Assembly (NCBI RefSeq): GCF_003634215.1
Contig: NZ_RBWX01000007.1
Location: 668,945 to 732,944 of the forward strand
DNA: 64,000 bases
Direction: 5' to 3'
Origin: Sphingosinicella microcystinivorans
Lineage (GTDB): Bacteria; Pseudomonadota; Alphaproteobacteria; Sphingomonadales; Sphingomonadaceae
Under the pieces are notes generated by a model that ran no database searches, had not been told where the DNA came from, and was given only the letters and a program-made list of their open reading frames with translations. Position numbers and translations under genes: made by a program. Positions 40,979 to 51,127 of this stretch are shown here, one piece after another. The stretch's first letter is position 1. Each line of letters begins with the position of its first letter.

Positions 40979-42603
40979 TGGCACCCCTTGGCTTTCGGCG
41001 GCAAGGGTGGCGCTGCAACCCCGACATTCCAGTTCCACGCGATATCTCCCGCCGCGCGACGGCGGCACACGACCGCCTCGTGCAGAGCCGAGACGCCGGG
41101 AAACAAATGGCTGCCCGCGCGGGGTACATCCGCGAAATGCAGGAAACCCCGATTTTCGGCATAGGATGGCCAATCCGGCCAGCCCTTCGCCCGCGGTTTG
41201 CCGGTCGCGGCGAAACTTGCCCAATAGTCTCCCATCGCATCGCTCAGCTTGCGTTCCGAAAGGCTTGACGGAATTTTTGGCCAGAGCGGTGGCGTCTTGC
41301 CGGCCGTGTCGAAAATATAAGGCAGTTCCGCGGCATGGAAGGCGTGGAGATTCCATTCCTGCGTCGCAGGATAGGCATGATCGAAGAGATAGAAGTATGC
41401 GCCTTGCCCGAGCGCCGCCTGGTTTGAAACGAGGCGTTCGGCGGTCCAGCCGTACATGGCGTCACGTGTTGCGGCGAGCATACTTTCCTCGATCGTTTTC
41501 GCCGGATAACGAGCGAGGAACAGGTCGGCGAGATCGCCGTAGCCAGCACGGATCGCGGCCTCGTAGGCGGCTGCATTCGCAGGGGGCTTCGGCAACAGGA
41601 AACGCAGCGAGCGGATTTCCCCGCTGTTGAAACCTGCGAGGATCGGGACCGGCGCCTGCGCGTTCCGGTCGAACGTATCGACCAGTTGGTGCGGCAGGAC
41701 TTTGCCGTCGATCGTGATGAACGGAAAATACCCGGTGCCTGCCGCGTTTTCGGTCAGGGTGGTCGCATCCATTGCGCGCAATGCGGCTGGATCGGTTGAG
41801 CCGAGTTTTGCAGCAAGGCTACTGCCCTGGTCCTCGGCGGGCACCATGCCGTTCAGGGGATCGCGCAGGGCGGGGGCGGACACCATGTAGGCGCTTTGTG
41901 CAATCGCCTTGTGGAACAACCCGCGCGCGGCGGGGGCGGCCATGAGCGCCATGACGCTGAGCGCGCCTGCGGATTCTCCCGCGACCGTGACATTGGCAGG
42001 GTCACCGCCGAAGGCCGAAATATTGCGCTTCACCCAATCGAGCGCCGCCACCTGATCGAGAAGGCCATAATTGCCTGAAACACCGTCCGGGGATTCCGCA
42101 CTGAGCTGCGGAAGCGCGAGATAACCAAGCACGCCGAGCCGGTAGTTGATCGACACCACCACCAGTCCGCGTTTCGCGAGCGCCGTGCCGTCGTAAATCG
42201 GATCGCTTCCGGACCCGGTCGTCAGTGCGCCCCCGTGAATCCATACGAAGACCGGGGCCTGCTTTGCCGTATCCGGTGCCCATATGCTGAGCGACAGACA
42301 GTCCTCGCTCATCGCGGGCAGAGCCCAGGCGTAGATGCTGGCGGCGCGTGGCTTGGGCTGCATGCACGCGGCGCCGAATTTCGATGCATCGCGAACGCCG
42401 TCCCAACGCGGCAGCGCGCCGGGCGGACGCCAACGGCGTTCACCCAGCGGCGGCTGCGCATATGGAATCCCGCGAAAAACCCGCACGCCGCGATCACTTG
42501 CCCCTTGAAGCACGCCTGCCGGAGCATCCACCACCGGTTCGGCGGCAACGACCGGATCGGCGGCCAGAGCCATCAGTATGAGCGCGACGCGCAGACGGAT
42601 CAT
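40975..42603 (-). CDS. Carboxylesterase type B, secreted (copy 2)
   Basis: A 542-residue esterase with signal peptide (VALILMALAADPVVA). Nucleophile in VTVAGESAGALS, oxyanion glycines in FVWIHGGALT, acid in AGFNSGEIRS, histidine in HAFHAAELPY. It is a clear paralogue of the esterase at 32938, sharing SGNYGLLDQ, VKRN and FGGDPANVTV. ATG 42603 is chosen as the first codon of the signal peptide, preceded by AAGGAGGG. It is 25 bases after the TonB receptor stop, in the same unit, so it likely hydrolyses the receptor's ligand. Confidence 0.93.
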   Translation of the reverse strand: MIRLRVALILMALAADPVVAAEPVVDAPAGVLQGASDRGVRVFRGIPYAQPPLGERRWRPPGALPRWDGVRDASKFGAACMQPKPRAASIYAWALPAMSEDCLSLSIWAPDTAKQAPVFVWIHGGALTTGSGSDPIYDGTALAKRGLVVVSINYRLGVLGYLALPQLSAESPDGVSGNYGLLDQVAALDWVKRNISAFGGDPANVTVAGESAGALSVMALMAAPAARGLFHKAIAQSAYMVSAPALRDPLNGMVPAEDQGSSLAAKLGSTDPAALRAMDATTLTENAAGTGYFPFITIDGKVLPHQLVDTFDRNAQAPVPILAGFNSGEIRSLRFLLPKPPANAAAYEAAIRAGYGDLADLFLARYPAKTIEESMLAATRDAMYGWTAERLVSNQAALGQGAYFYLFDHAYPATQEWNLHAFHAAELPYIFDTAGKTPPLWPKIPSSLSERKLSDAMGDYWASFAATGKPRAKGWPDWPSYAENRGFLHFADVPRAGSHLFPGVSALHEAVVCRRRAAGDIAWNWNVGVAAPPLPPKAKGCQ

Positions 42604-42628
42604 CGAACCCTCCTTCGCTCCGTGTGCA

Positions 42629-44908
42629 TCAGAAGCGGTAGTTGGCGCGGACGCCAACCGTACGCGGCCGCAGCCGGGCATAGCGACCATCGAGAAAGGC
42701 TTCTGGATGAACATACGTGATCGAACTGTCGTCAAAAAGGTTCTCGACATACGCCGTGAGGTCGAGGCTTCCGAGTTTCGCGCCCGCATACAAATTCACG
42801 TTCGTCCACGCCTCGGTGTAATCGTAAGTGGGGCTTGCCGCGTTGGGATTGCCCGGCACGTTGGGGAACTGGTTCGGAAACGCGCCCGTGTGAGAGACGT
42901 TGACTGATGCGAATGCGTTCCTGTCATTGCCGATCGAGAAGTCGTAGCGCAGCGTGCTCGAACCCTGAAAGCGCGGCGAGGCAAGTCGGACACCGGGCTC
43001 CGCACCGGAAATCGCGGCTTCAATCGCCGACAATTCGGTTACCTTGGCTCTGTTGAAGGAGCCGTTGAAGGCTAGGCTCAAGCCCTGGACCGGCTTTGCA
43101 ACAACCTCGAACTCGAGGCCGTAGCTTTCTGCGCCGCCGATGTTGGTCGCGAACTGGATCGAATCTGACACGCGGTTCGCTTGAACCTGAATGTCCTTCC
43201 AATCAATGTAATAGGCCGCCAAGTTGGTGGTAAGATCGCCGCCCAGCCAGCGGCCTTTGATGCCGACCTCGTAGTTCGTTACGCCGTCCGACTTCGCACC
43301 GGCGGGAATGACGATGTCGCTCGGATTGATTGCACTGACGAGGCCCGCGCGGGCGTTCACGACAGGCGTGCGAAATCCCGTCGAGATTGTCGCATAGGTG
43401 GTCAGGTCAGGCATCGGCTTCCACGAGACACTTGCCTTGTAGGAAACGCGATCGTCGGAGACCTTCAATCCCGTCGCGGGGTTGACGGGTGTTACCGTCA
43501 GCGGAGCGTTGGTAACGCCGAAAAGGGCGTAGGTCAGGTAATTGCTGTTGTAACCGCCCCCGCGAGTGAAGGACTGGACCTCGGTTCGTCCATAGCGCAG
43601 TCCGCCCGTGATCCAGAAATTGTCGGTAAAGTGGACGGAGACTTCGCCGAACCCGGCCATCTCTGTCTGATCCGTGTAGCTGTTGAAACGCTGATAATAT
43701 TCGTCTGGAAGTCCGGTCAGGCCGCGAGCGTCGAGAAACTCCTGCGTGGAGCGATAGGCGAAATCGACCGTGCGCCGCTTGTCGTAATAAAAGAAACCCG
43801 CGACCCACTGGATGGGCCCGGATGCACGCGAAACCAGCCGGGTTTCCTGGACGAACAGATCATCATAACCATAAGCGTCGAGCGCGAAGGGAATCGTTTG
43901 CGCGAAAGTCCCGGCGAGATCGACGTAGAAGGACGCATCATAATCCGACAACGTGGTCGAGCTGATCAATTCGGCGAAATCGAACTCGTAATTGACTGTG
44001 ACATTGTAGTTCGTAAGCTTGCCCTGAAACAGGTCGGGGCGGTCGGACCGTCGCGTGAATCGGCCGAGCGTAGGGTTGGTCAGCGCAGAATCCGCGGGTT
44101 TGCTGTTCTCGTAAGATGCGAGCAGCTTCACCTTCATGCGATCGCTCGGCTGCATCAGCAGGATCGCGCGCCCGCCATAGGCTTCGAGGCTGTTCGAATC
44201 CTTGATGCCTGTACCGACGTTGTCGATCCAGCCGTCTTCGTTCCGATAGTAGCCGGTGACACGCAGGCCCAGCTGGTCGGTCATGAGCGGCACATTGAGC
44301 ATTGCATTATAGCGTTGGCGCACCGAGCTCGAACCCGTCAGGCCAAGGTCGACGCTGGCGGACGCCTGGAATTCGTCAAGGTCGGGGCTGCGCGTCAGAA
44401 TGCGCATGGCGCCCGCGAGCGAGTTCGAGCCAAACAATGTACCCTGTGGGCCGCGCAGGAATTCGACCCGTTCCACATCGTAGAGGTTGGGGTCGAGGAT
44501 TGTTGAGTTTCCGTTTGCGGAAATCGGCAGTTCGTCAACATAGATGGCCACCGCGCTCTGCAGTCCGGCGCTGTAGCCGTTGGTGTTGATGCCGCGGCTC
44601 GTGAAATTGTTGAAATTCTGAGTGGGCCGATTGACGACGATGCCGGGCGTATTCTGGGCAATGCCCTCATACCCGACGATGCCGAGGTCATCGAGATCCT
44701 CCTGCCCGAAGGCTGTGACGCTGAGCGGAACATCCTGAAGTTTTTCCGTTCGGCGGGTCGCGGTGACGATGATATCTTCGTCGCGCCTGATATCCCGTGC
44801 CGCGGTGCTCTCTGCCGAGGCCTCTGCGCCGGTAGTTTGGGCCATGGCAGTTACGGACGATGCAAAAAACGCGGCCGCCGAGACGGACGCAAAAAGTCCA
44901 GCTTTCAT
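42629..44908 (-). CDS. TonB-dependent receptor of the TetR cluster
   Basis: A 759-residue outer-membrane receptor. Signal peptide ending SSVTAMAQ, TonB box RDEDIIVTATRRTEKLQDVP, plug motifs TPGIVVNRP, FTSRGINTNGYSAG and FLRGPQGTLFGSNSLAGA, and a barrel ending VGVRANYRF. It is the first gene of the receptor-esterase-ligase-tetR unit, with operator site C upstream. Its job is probably import of a hydrophobic ester. Confidence 0.92.
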   Translation of the reverse strand: MKAGLFASVSAAAFFASSVTAMAQTTGAEASAESTAARDIRRDEDIIVTATRRTEKLQDVPLSVTAFGQEDLDDLGIVGYEGIAQNTPGIVVNRPTQNFNNFTSRGINTNGYSAGLQSAVAIYVDELPISANGNSTILDPNLYDVERVEFLRGPQGTLFGSNSLAGAMRILTRSPDLDEFQASASVDLGLTGSSSVRQRYNAMLNVPLMTDQLGLRVTGYYRNEDGWIDNVGTGIKDSNSLEAYGGRAILLMQPSDRMKVKLLASYENSKPADSALTNPTLGRFTRRSDRPDLFQGKLTNYNVTVNYEFDFAELISSTTLSDYDASFYVDLAGTFAQTIPFALDAYGYDDLFVQETRLVSRASGPIQWVAGFFYYDKRRTVDFAYRSTQEFLDARGLTGLPDEYYQRFNSYTDQTEMAGFGEVSVHFTDNFWITGGLRYGRTEVQSFTRGGGYNSNYLTYALFGVTNAPLTVTPVNPATGLKVSDDRVSYKASVSWKPMPDLTTYATISTGFRTPVVNARAGLVSAINPSDIVIPAGAKSDGVTNYEVGIKGRWLGGDLTTNLAAYYIDWKDIQVQANRVSDSIQFATNIGGAESYGLEFEVVAKPVQGLSLAFNGSFNRAKVTELSAIEAAISGAEPGVRLASPRFQGSSTLRYDFSIGNDRNAFASVNVSHTGAFPNQFPNVPGNPNAASPTYDYTEAWTNVNLYAGAKLGSLDLTAYVENLFDDSSITYVHPEAFLDGRYARLRPRTVGVRANYRF

Positions 44909-45232
44909 AAGACCTCTCCTCCCCGTCGGCGCTTATTACCGCCGATCTGAGGCCGTTTATCCGAAATACTCACGACCGAGTCAATATTCACTATGCAGTG
45001 TGTGAATGAAATAGTGGACGGCGTTTTTTGGACAAGAGTGTGAGCCATTGAATGCAGCGAGGGCGGTTTACCGTACCGCCGGTGTTGAGGATCGCCGGCA
45101 GCGTGGTCCCGGCACGAAGCGATACCCCTGTCTCAGGGGCCGTCAACTTCATCGGGCTTGGGCTGTCGGTGGGCGGAAACCAAGGTCACCGACAGGCTGT
45201 TCATTTCGACCTTGGTGAAGGCCGTGCCCAGG
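44909..45232. other. Intergenic region with promoter of the receptor unit
   Basis: This 324-base gap lies before the TonB receptor start and after the end of the desulfhydrase gene, both on the minus strand. The 60-100 bases nearest the receptor hold operator site C and a second inverted repeat, ATTCAC to GTGAAT, just beyond it. The remainder, about 45050-45232, has weak open frames on both strands without family features. Confidence 0.5.
44969..44980. promoter_or_regulatory. Candidate TetR operator, site C
   Basis: CTCAC-GA-CCGAG, with the right arm less perfect than in sites A and B. With flanks it reads ACTCAC-GACC-GAGT-CAAT, matching ACTCAC-N4-GAGT-N-AAT. It is about 60 bases upstream of the TonB receptor start. 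Confidence 0.55.
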
Positions 45233-46312
45233 TTAATCGGCAGAAAGCAAGGTCCGCATGCGAAGTTCGGGCGGCTGCCAATTCACCTGGCGTGCTGACA
45301 GCCAGTCATTGTCATAATAAGTGCATCCATAGCGCTCGCCACCATCGCACAAAATCGTGACGATCGATCCGTGCTCACCTTGTGCGGACATTTCGTCGAT
45401 CAGCTGGGCACAGGCGACGAGATTGGTGCCTGTCGATCCACCCACCCGGCGGCCCAGGCGGTGAGATAGCGCACGCATCGCGCCGATACTGGCATCGTCG
45501 TCCACCGCGATCATCCGATCGATCACCGACGGGATGAAGCTAGGCTCGACTCGGGGGCGCCCGATGCCTTCAATGCAGCTGGCATAGCCTTCCGGCAAGG
45601 AAACGGCGGTGCGATCCGCGAAGTGACGGTGGAAGACGGAGTGGACCGGATCGGCGACGCAAAGCCGCGTCGCATGGCGCTGATAGCTGATATAGCGACC
45701 GATCGTGGCGGACGTTCCGCCCGTGCCGGCGCCACATACCACCCACGTCGGCACAGGATATTCCTCAGCCGACATCTGCGCGAAGATGCTTTCCGCGATG
45801 TTGTTGTTGCCGCGCCAGTCGGTCGCGCGTTCGGCATAGGTGAACTGGTCGATATAATGGCCGCCCGTTTCGCGGGCGAGGTGATGCGCGACATCGTACA
45901 CCGTCCGTGGATCATCCACGGCATGAATTTCACCACCGTGGAATCGGATCGCATCGAGCTTCGGCGCGGCGGTGGCGGCGGGCACGACGGCAATGAATCG
46001 CAGCCCCAGCATCCGGGCGAAATAGGCTTCGCTGACGGCGGTGGAGCCTGAGGACGCCTCGATCACGCAGGTGTCCGGCCCGATCCAGGCATTGCACAGC
46101 GCATAGAGGAAGAGCGATCGGGCAAGCCTGTGCTTCAGGCTCCCCGTCGGATGACTGCTCTCATCCTTCAGATACAGTTTGATCCCGGGATGACGCGGCA
46201 GATCGAGCCGGATGAGATGCGTGTCAGCCGACCGGTTATAGTCCGCCTCGATCCTGCGAACAGCTTCCGCGCGCCAGACGCGTGCGGTCGCATCGTTGCT
46301 ATCGGCCGTCAT
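45233..46312 (-). CDS. PLP-dependent L-cysteine desulfhydrase (Cds1/cysteine synthase family)
   Basis: A 359-residue fold type II PLP enzyme. The Schiff-base lysine is in [15 protein letters not shown], the substrate loop is [14 protein letters not shown], and the phosphate-binding loop is [14 protein letters not shown]. The [20 protein letters not shown] start and [14 protein letters not shown] resemble Cds1, which releases sulfide, pyruvate and ammonia from cysteine. It is the last gene of the peptide operon and overlaps the GNAT gene by 14 bases. Cysteine synthase or another beta-replacement activity cannot be ruled out. Confidence 0.87.
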   Translation of the reverse strand: MTADSNDATARVWRAEAVRRIEADYNRSADTHLIRLDLPRHPGIKLYLKDESSHPTGSLKHRLARSLFLYALCNAWIGPDTCVIEASSGSTAVSEAYFARMLGLRFIAVVPAATAAPKLDAIRFHGGEIHAVDDPRTVYDVAHHLARETGGHYIDQFTYAERATDWRGNNNIAESIFAQMSAEEYPVPTWVVCGAGTGGTSATIGRYISYQRHATRLCVADPVHSVFHRHFADRTAVSLPEGYASCIEGIGRPRVEPSFIPSVIDRMIAVDDDASIGAMRALSHRLGRRVGGSTGTNLVACAQLIDEMSAQGEHGSIVTILCDGGERYGCTYYDNDWLSARQVNWQPPELRMRTLLSAD

Positions 46313-46829
46313 CGAACGTCAACTCCATCAAATATTCGTCCACATAGTCGTTGTCGCCGACCTTCAGGGCTCGACGTTCAAGCCCGTATTCGCGAAAGCC
46401 ACAGGTGTCGTAGAGCCGGACAGCAGCGGTATTGTGGGTCGCGACGGCCAGTTGCACCGCCTCCACCAAGGGTCGGGCCTCGCGGATGACATGTTGGACC
46501 AAGGTGTACCCGATACCCTTAGCTCGCCAGTCGGGCGCGACGAACAGGCGGAAGAGCACCGCCTTGTGGCGAGTTTTCGCCCCGGCCTTTACGGACAGCC
46601 CCGCCGTTCCGACCAGGCCGCGGGTGCCGTTCCAGGCGCCAAAGATCGCATTGCGTTCAATCGCACGAGCAAATTCGCTTGTATCCTTTGCCTGCTCCTC
46701 CTCAAGCGAACTGCCAAAGGATGAGGGAGCAAGGCGCAGCGCATCGAGCCAAAGCGCGTGATAGATCTCGGCATCTCTCGACTTCAACTGTCGGTACAAG
46801 ATGGTTTCGAATGTAGGGCTGCCGGTCAT
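46299..46829 (-). CDS. GNAT-family N-acetyltransferase
   Basis: A 176-residue acetyltransferase. The acetyl-CoA binding motif A is [20 protein letters not shown], with the later [20 protein letters not shown] strand-helix of motif B. The ATG shares one base with the M3 peptidase stop (TAATG), which implies coupled translation. It may acetylate an amino group on the imported compound or its fragments. Confidence 0.88.
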   Translation of the reverse strand: MTGSPTFETILYRQLKSRDAEIYHALWLDALRLAPSSFGSSLEEEQAKDTSEFARAIERNAIFGAWNGTRGLVGTAGLSVKAGAKTRHKAVLFRLFVAPDWRAKGIGYTLVQHVIREARPLVEAVQLAVATHNTAAVRLYDTCGFREYGLERRALKVGDNDYVDEYLMELTFDDGR

Positions 46830-48877
46830 TATCGCGTGACGACGGCATCGTCCGTCAGTCCGTGGCGGATCAGCATGGCCTGCGGGTCCGCATCACGCCC
46901 GCGAAACGCCCGGAAGCTGTCGGCCGCAGGACGGCTGGCACCGCGTGACAGGACTTCGTCGCGCAACTTCGTAGCCGCCCACCGATCGATCAACCCCGCC
47001 TCGGCAAAGCGCTGGAACCCGTCGGCGGCCAGCACTTCTGCCCAAAGATAGCTGTAATAGCCCGACGCGTAGCCGCCGCCGAAGATATGCGTGAAGGCGT
47101 GCGGAAAGCGATGCCAGGCAGGCGGACGCACCACCGCGACCTCATCACGGACAGCCTCGGCCACCTCAATCGGATCGGTGCCCATTGTTCCCAGATGCAG
47201 CAGCAGGTCGAACAGCGCGAATTCCACCTGACGCACGATGAACATGCCCGACAGAAACTGACGGGCGGCGAGCAAATTGTCGAACAGCGCGTCGGGCAGC
47301 GGCACTCCTGTCCGGTAATGGCCGGACATGTCTTGCAGCACCTGACGATCCCAGGCGAAGTCCTCCATCAACTGACTTGGCAGTTCGATGGCGTCCCACT
47401 CAAAGCCGTTGGTACCTGCGATACCGGGGCGATCGACCCTCGTGAACAGGTGATGCAGGCAATGTCCCGTCTCATGAAGGAAGGTCACCACTTCTCTGTG
47501 GCTCAAGAGCGAGGGATTACTATCGGTTCTGGGCGAAAAATTGCAGACGAGATAAGCAACAGGAACGCGCCGGACATTGCCGTCGTTCAGGCGCGGCCGC
47601 GCCTGCGCCATCCATGCGCCGCTGCGCTTGCCAGAGCGTGAGTGGAGATCGACATAGACACCGGCGAATACCTCTCCGGTCTCGTCGGTCACATCATAAT
47701 AGCAGGCGTCGGGATGATAGACGGCCACGTCCGCGCGGGCCACCAGACGAATGCCGAACAGGCGGTCGAGCAACTGTTGCCAGCCCGCAATGACGCGTTC
47801 GACCGGGAAATAGGCGCGCACCTCCTGCTCATCGACCGCATAGCGCGCCTTGCGCAGCCGCTCCGACACAAATGCCACGTCCCAGGGCTGGAGGTCGTCA
47901 ATGCCGAGATGCTCGGCGGCATAGGCGGTCAGCGCGGCGAATTCCCGCTCGGCCGCCGGTTTCGCCCGACGGCCCAGATCGCGCAGGAATGCTAGTACCT
48001 CCTGCGCACTCGATGCCATCTTGGTGGCCAGCGACCATGCAGCCGGATCGGTGAAGCCCAGCAATGTGGCGGCCTCTCGTCGCAAAGCCAGGATGGAAGC
48101 GATCCGCTCGGAATTGTCGAACCGGCCTGCGAGCGGCCCCTGGTCGGACGCGCGGGTTCCAGAGGCTGTGTACACGCGCTCACGCAGTCCACGATCCTCG
48201 GCGAAGGTCAGGATCGCGTTCACGCTCGGCATTTGCAGCGTCACGACCCAACCGTGTAGTCCGCGGGCGCTGGCGGCCCCGGCGAACATCGCCTTGTCGG
48301 CGTCGGAAATGCCAGCCAGCAGGGCAGCATCCTCGACATGTTCGAACCAGCCATCGGTCGCGTCGAGAACGGCGTTGCCGAACGCGGTCGTCAGCGTGGA
48401 CAATTCCACCGATATCGCCGCGAAGCGCGCGCGCGCCTCGGCATCCAGCGTCACGCCCGACAGCCTGAAATCCCGGAGCATATGCTCCACCGCCGCCCGA
48501 TCCGCTTCAGGCAATGCGGCGAACTCGCGCGTTGTGGTCAGTGCGACCAGCACATCGTACAGGCCTTCATTCTGCATGACCTGAAGATGATTCTCGACCA
48601 GCCGTGCCTGCCCGGCCACAAAGGCAGCGCGCAGTTCGGGCGTGTCGGCTACGCCATGAAGATGCGAAACCGCCGACCAGACGCCTGCGATCGCGGTATC
48701 CGCCCGCTCCAGCGGCATCCACGCCTCGGCGAAGCTGCGGGGTTTGGTCTCCACCAGCGTGCGCACGACCATCTGATGATCGGCGATCACCTTGTCGAGC
48801 GCAGGCTCGATCTGATCGGGCCGGATGTCTCCGAAGTGCGGCAGGTCAAGGGTATTGAGCAAGGCGTTCATCGTCAT
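46829..48877 (-). CDS. M3-family oligopeptidase (peptidyl-dipeptidase/oligopeptidase A-like)
   Basis: A 682-residue zinc metallopeptidase. The HExxH motif is VVTFLHETGHCLHHLF, with the downstream third ligand in the GTNGFEWDAIELPSQLMEDF region, and a helical N-terminal half (DIRPDQIEPALDKVIADHQ) as in PrlC/Dcp. It digests short peptides in the cytoplasm. ATG 48877 is 10 bases after trxB; ATG 48871 and 48886 are possible. In this operon it would finish breakdown of a peptide first cut by TldD/TldE. Confidence 0.92.
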   Translation of the reverse strand: MTMNALLNTLDLPHFGDIRPDQIEPALDKVIADHQMVVRTLVETKPRSFAEAWMPLERADTAIAGVWSAVSHLHGVADTPELRAAFVAGQARLVENHLQVMQNEGLYDVLVALTTTREFAALPEADRAAVEHMLRDFRLSGVTLDAEARARFAAISVELSTLTTAFGNAVLDATDGWFEHVEDAALLAGISDADKAMFAGAASARGLHGWVVTLQMPSVNAILTFAEDRGLRERVYTASGTRASDQGPLAGRFDNSERIASILALRREAATLLGFTDPAAWSLATKMASSAQEVLAFLRDLGRRAKPAAEREFAALTAYAAEHLGIDDLQPWDVAFVSERLRKARYAVDEQEVRAYFPVERVIAGWQQLLDRLFGIRLVARADVAVYHPDACYYDVTDETGEVFAGVYVDLHSRSGKRSGAWMAQARPRLNDGNVRRVPVAYLVCNFSPRTDSNPSLLSHREVVTFLHETGHCLHHLFTRVDRPGIAGTNGFEWDAIELPSQLMEDFAWDRQVLQDMSGHYRTGVPLPDALFDNLLAARQFLSGMFIVRQVEFALFDLLLHLGTMGTDPIEVAEAVRDEVAVVRPPAWHRFPHAFTHIFGGGYASGYYSYLWAEVLAADGFQRFAEAGLIDRWAATKLRDEVLSRGASRPAADSFRAFRGRDADPQAMLIRHGLTDDAVVTR

Positions 48878-48887
48878 CTCATGCATA

Positions 48888-49856
48888 TTAGGCGGCAATC
48901 GCGTGGCTGGTATGCCCGGCCAGATAGCGTTCCGCTTCCAGCGCCGCCATACAGCCCATACCGGCCGACGTGACAGCTTGTCGGAACAGTTTGTCCTGAA
49001 CATCCCCCGCGGCAAATACGCCGGGGACGCTCGTCGCCGTAGAGCCGGGTGTGACCAGGATATAGCCTTCATCGTCCATCTGGAGCTGCCCCGTAAACAG
49101 GGCGGTGGCGGGATCGTGGCCGATCGCGACAAACAGACCTTCGACCGGCAGGGACGTCACCTTACCGTCGCGCGTGTCGCGCAGCGATATGCCGGTCACA
49201 ACCGTACCGTCGCCCACGACGTCTGCGACCTCGGCGTTCCAGATCATCTCGACTTTCGGATTGGCCGCCAGTCGCGCCTGATTGGTGCGGTCGGCGCGCA
49301 GCGTGTCGCGCCGGTGGATCAGATAGACTTTTTCGGCGAAGTTGGTCAGGTACAGCGCTTCCTCCACCGCCGTATTACCGCCGCCCACGACGGCGCAGAC
49401 ACGGCCGCGATAGAAGAAGCCGTCGCAGGTCGCGCAGGCCGACACACCCCCGCCTCGATAGGCGGTCTCACTGTCCAGCCCCAGCCAGCGCGCCGATGCG
49501 CCGGTCGCCACCACGATCGTATCGGCGGTATAATGCGTCCCGCGGTCGCCGATGGCGAGGAAGGGTGCGCGGGACAGGTCGACCGATACGATCAGGTCGC
49601 TGACCACGTCGACTCCGGTCTTTCGCACCTGTTCGCCCATTCGCGCCATAAGGTCGGGACCAAGGACACTTGTGTCGCCCGGCCAGTTCTCCACATCCGT
49701 GGTGATCATCAACTGGCCACCGGGCTGTGGCCCCTCGATCAAGATCGGGGCCAGCGCGGCACGGGCGGCGTAGACCGCTGCGGTATATCCGGCCGGACCC
49801 GACCCAATGATCAGGACCTTGCTGTGCCGGGTTGCCGGCGTCTTATCCTTGCGCAC
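48888..49856 (-). CDS. trxB: Thioredoxin reductase
   Basis: A 322-residue flavoprotein. FAD motif [20 protein letters not shown], redox-active [16 protein letters not shown] motif [15 protein letters not shown], and C-terminal [15 protein letters not shown]. It transfers electrons from NADPH to thioredoxin. GGAAGG lies before GTG 49856. It is 16 bases after the unknown gene and close to trxA, making a complete NADPH-thioredoxin system dedicated to this operon. Confidence 0.93.
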   Translation of the reverse strand: MRKDKTPATRHSKVLIIGSGPAGYTAAVYAARAALAPILIEGPQPGGQLMITTDVENWPGDTSVLGPDLMARMGEQVRKTGVDVVSDLIVSVDLSRAPFLAIGDRGTHYTADTIVVATGASARWLGLDSETAYRGGGVSACATCDGFFYRGRVCAVVGGGNTAVEEALYLTNFAEKVYLIHRRDTLRADRTNQARLAANPKVEMIWNAEVADVVGDGTVVTGISLRDTRDGKVTSLPVEGLFVAIGHDPATALFTGQLQMDDEGYILVTPGSTATSVPGVFAAGDVQDKLFRQAVTSAGMGCMAALEAERYLAGHTSHAIAA

Positions 49857-49872
49857 GTCCGATCCTTCCGGG

Positions 49873-50763
49873 TCAGGCCGTCGTCGCGCCGGACGAAACC
49901 GGCATAGGCGCCTGTTCGACAAGTTCGACAACCTTCCATCCGACGGTTCGGTAAGTTTCCCCAAGCTTGCTGAACCGTTCGAGCCGCTCCCGGAACCCGC
50001 GCGCCAGTTCTGGGTCGTCATGGTCGAGCAGGGCCAGGACCCGGTCCAGACCTTCCAGTTCGGCCATGCGCCCGTCGGCTTCGGCCTGATCCCGGATCTT
50101 GAAGACGCGGCTCTCATCCGCCTCCGTCCAACCGATAAGATCCATCATCTTCTGGCTCTCCAGGCGGCCACAGGCGCCCAGCGTGTCGTGCAGCACGCTA
50201 CGTGCCGTCGCGGGCCATGCCGCAGCCTCGACGATCAGGCTCGCCATGTGCAGCAATGTGTCATCCGTGATGGTGTCACTCGCGGCAACGGAGGCCATGC
50301 GGGCGGACTTCCACTCCTTGCGGTCGGGTTCATCTCCAGCGATCAGGCGTTGGTGGAGTGCAACGATCGCGCGGCGACACTGCTCCACTTCTGGGTGTCG
50401 GGCCGTCAGCGCGACGATGTCCGGCCGATCGAGAAGGTAGACGAGCACCTGTGGCACGACGCGGGAAAGATCCGCTCCGACAGGGGTGCGCTCCAGCAAG
50501 GATTCGACAAAAGCCTCCGCGTTCGGACTGAATCCGAAAGCGTTGACGATCCCTTCCAGCGTCGTCGCGAGTGCAAGAGGGTAGCCATATTGATCGGCAA
50601 AAGCCTGTTTGTCGTCGGCTTCGACCAGTGCCCCGATCACATTCGCCTTGCCGTCCTCCCATGCAGGAAAGATCACGAACGTCCCGGCCGCGATATGGCT
50701 GCGCAGGCGGACGAGCGCCTGTGCCTTGATGGCGGGATCACCTAGAAAAGCGATGTCAGTCAT
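49873..50763 (-). CDS. Unknown 296-residue protein of the peptide operon
   Basis: No family recognised. The N-terminus ([20 protein letters not shown]) is followed by [16 protein letters not shown], then a largely helical, acidic body and a C-terminal [20 protein letters not shown], with no signal peptide or membrane segment. There are only two cysteines (EQCRRAIV and LGACGRL), so a redox role is not indicated. Its ATG overlaps the trxA stop (ATGA), and trxB follows after 16 bases, so it is co-expressed with the redox pair. Confidence 0.82.
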   Translation of the reverse strand: MTDIAFLGDPAIKAQALVRLRSHIAAGTFVIFPAWEDGKANVIGALVEADDKQAFADQYGYPLALATTLEGIVNAFGFSPNAEAFVESLLERTPVGADLSRVVPQVLVYLLDRPDIVALTARHPEVEQCRRAIVALHQRLIAGDEPDRKEWKSARMASVAASDTITDDTLLHMASLIVEAAAWPATARSVLHDTLGACGRLESQKMMDLIGWTEADESRVFKIRDQAEADGRMAELEGLDRVLALLDHDDPELARGFRERLERFSKLGETYRTVGWKVVELVEQAPMPVSSGATTA

Positions 50764-51086
50764 CCTGCCGTTCCAACATTCGCTTCGACGAACGCGTCCA
50801 GCCGACTGCGCGAGATCGTGCCCACGGTGCGCGCCTGCTCTGCCCCGTCCTTGACGACCATCAGCAGCGGGATGCCGCGCACGCCGAACCGCGTCGCCAG
50901 AGCCGGATTGGCCTCGATATCGACCTTCACCACCTCCATTTCTTCGGCATATTCTTCCGCCAGTTCGTCGAGCGTCGGGGCCAGCGCCTTGCATGGTCCG
51001 CACCAGGGTGCCCAGAAATCGACAAGCACGGGCTTGTCGTTCTTCATGACGATTTCGTCGAAATCCTGTTCGGTCACATTACGCAT
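50760..51086 (-). CDS. trxA: Thioredoxin
   Basis: A 108-residue thioredoxin with the redox motif FWAPWCGPCKALAP, the cis-Pro region VRGIPLLMVV, and normal length. It reduces disulfides in the cytoplasm. ATG 51086 is chosen; the frame is open to 51131 without a fitting start. It is 41 bases after tldD. Confidence 0.93.
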   Translation of the reverse strand: MRNVTEQDFDEIVMKNDKPVLVDFWAPWCGPCKALAPTLDELAEEYAEEMEVVKVDIEANPALATRFGVRGIPLLMVVKDGAEQARTVGTISRSRLDAFVEANVGTAG

Positions 51087-51127
51087 GGCGGTTGTTCCTT
51101 TGGAAGAATGGGGAGTTTGGAGAAAAA

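Noticed and set aside
43181-44506. 441-codon plus-strand frame over the TonB receptor
   Set aside because: Antisense shadow of a well-supported receptor gene.
45050-45232. Short plus- and minus-strand frames between the desulfhydrase gene and the TonB receptor
   Set aside because: No family features, poor starts; treated as non-coding.
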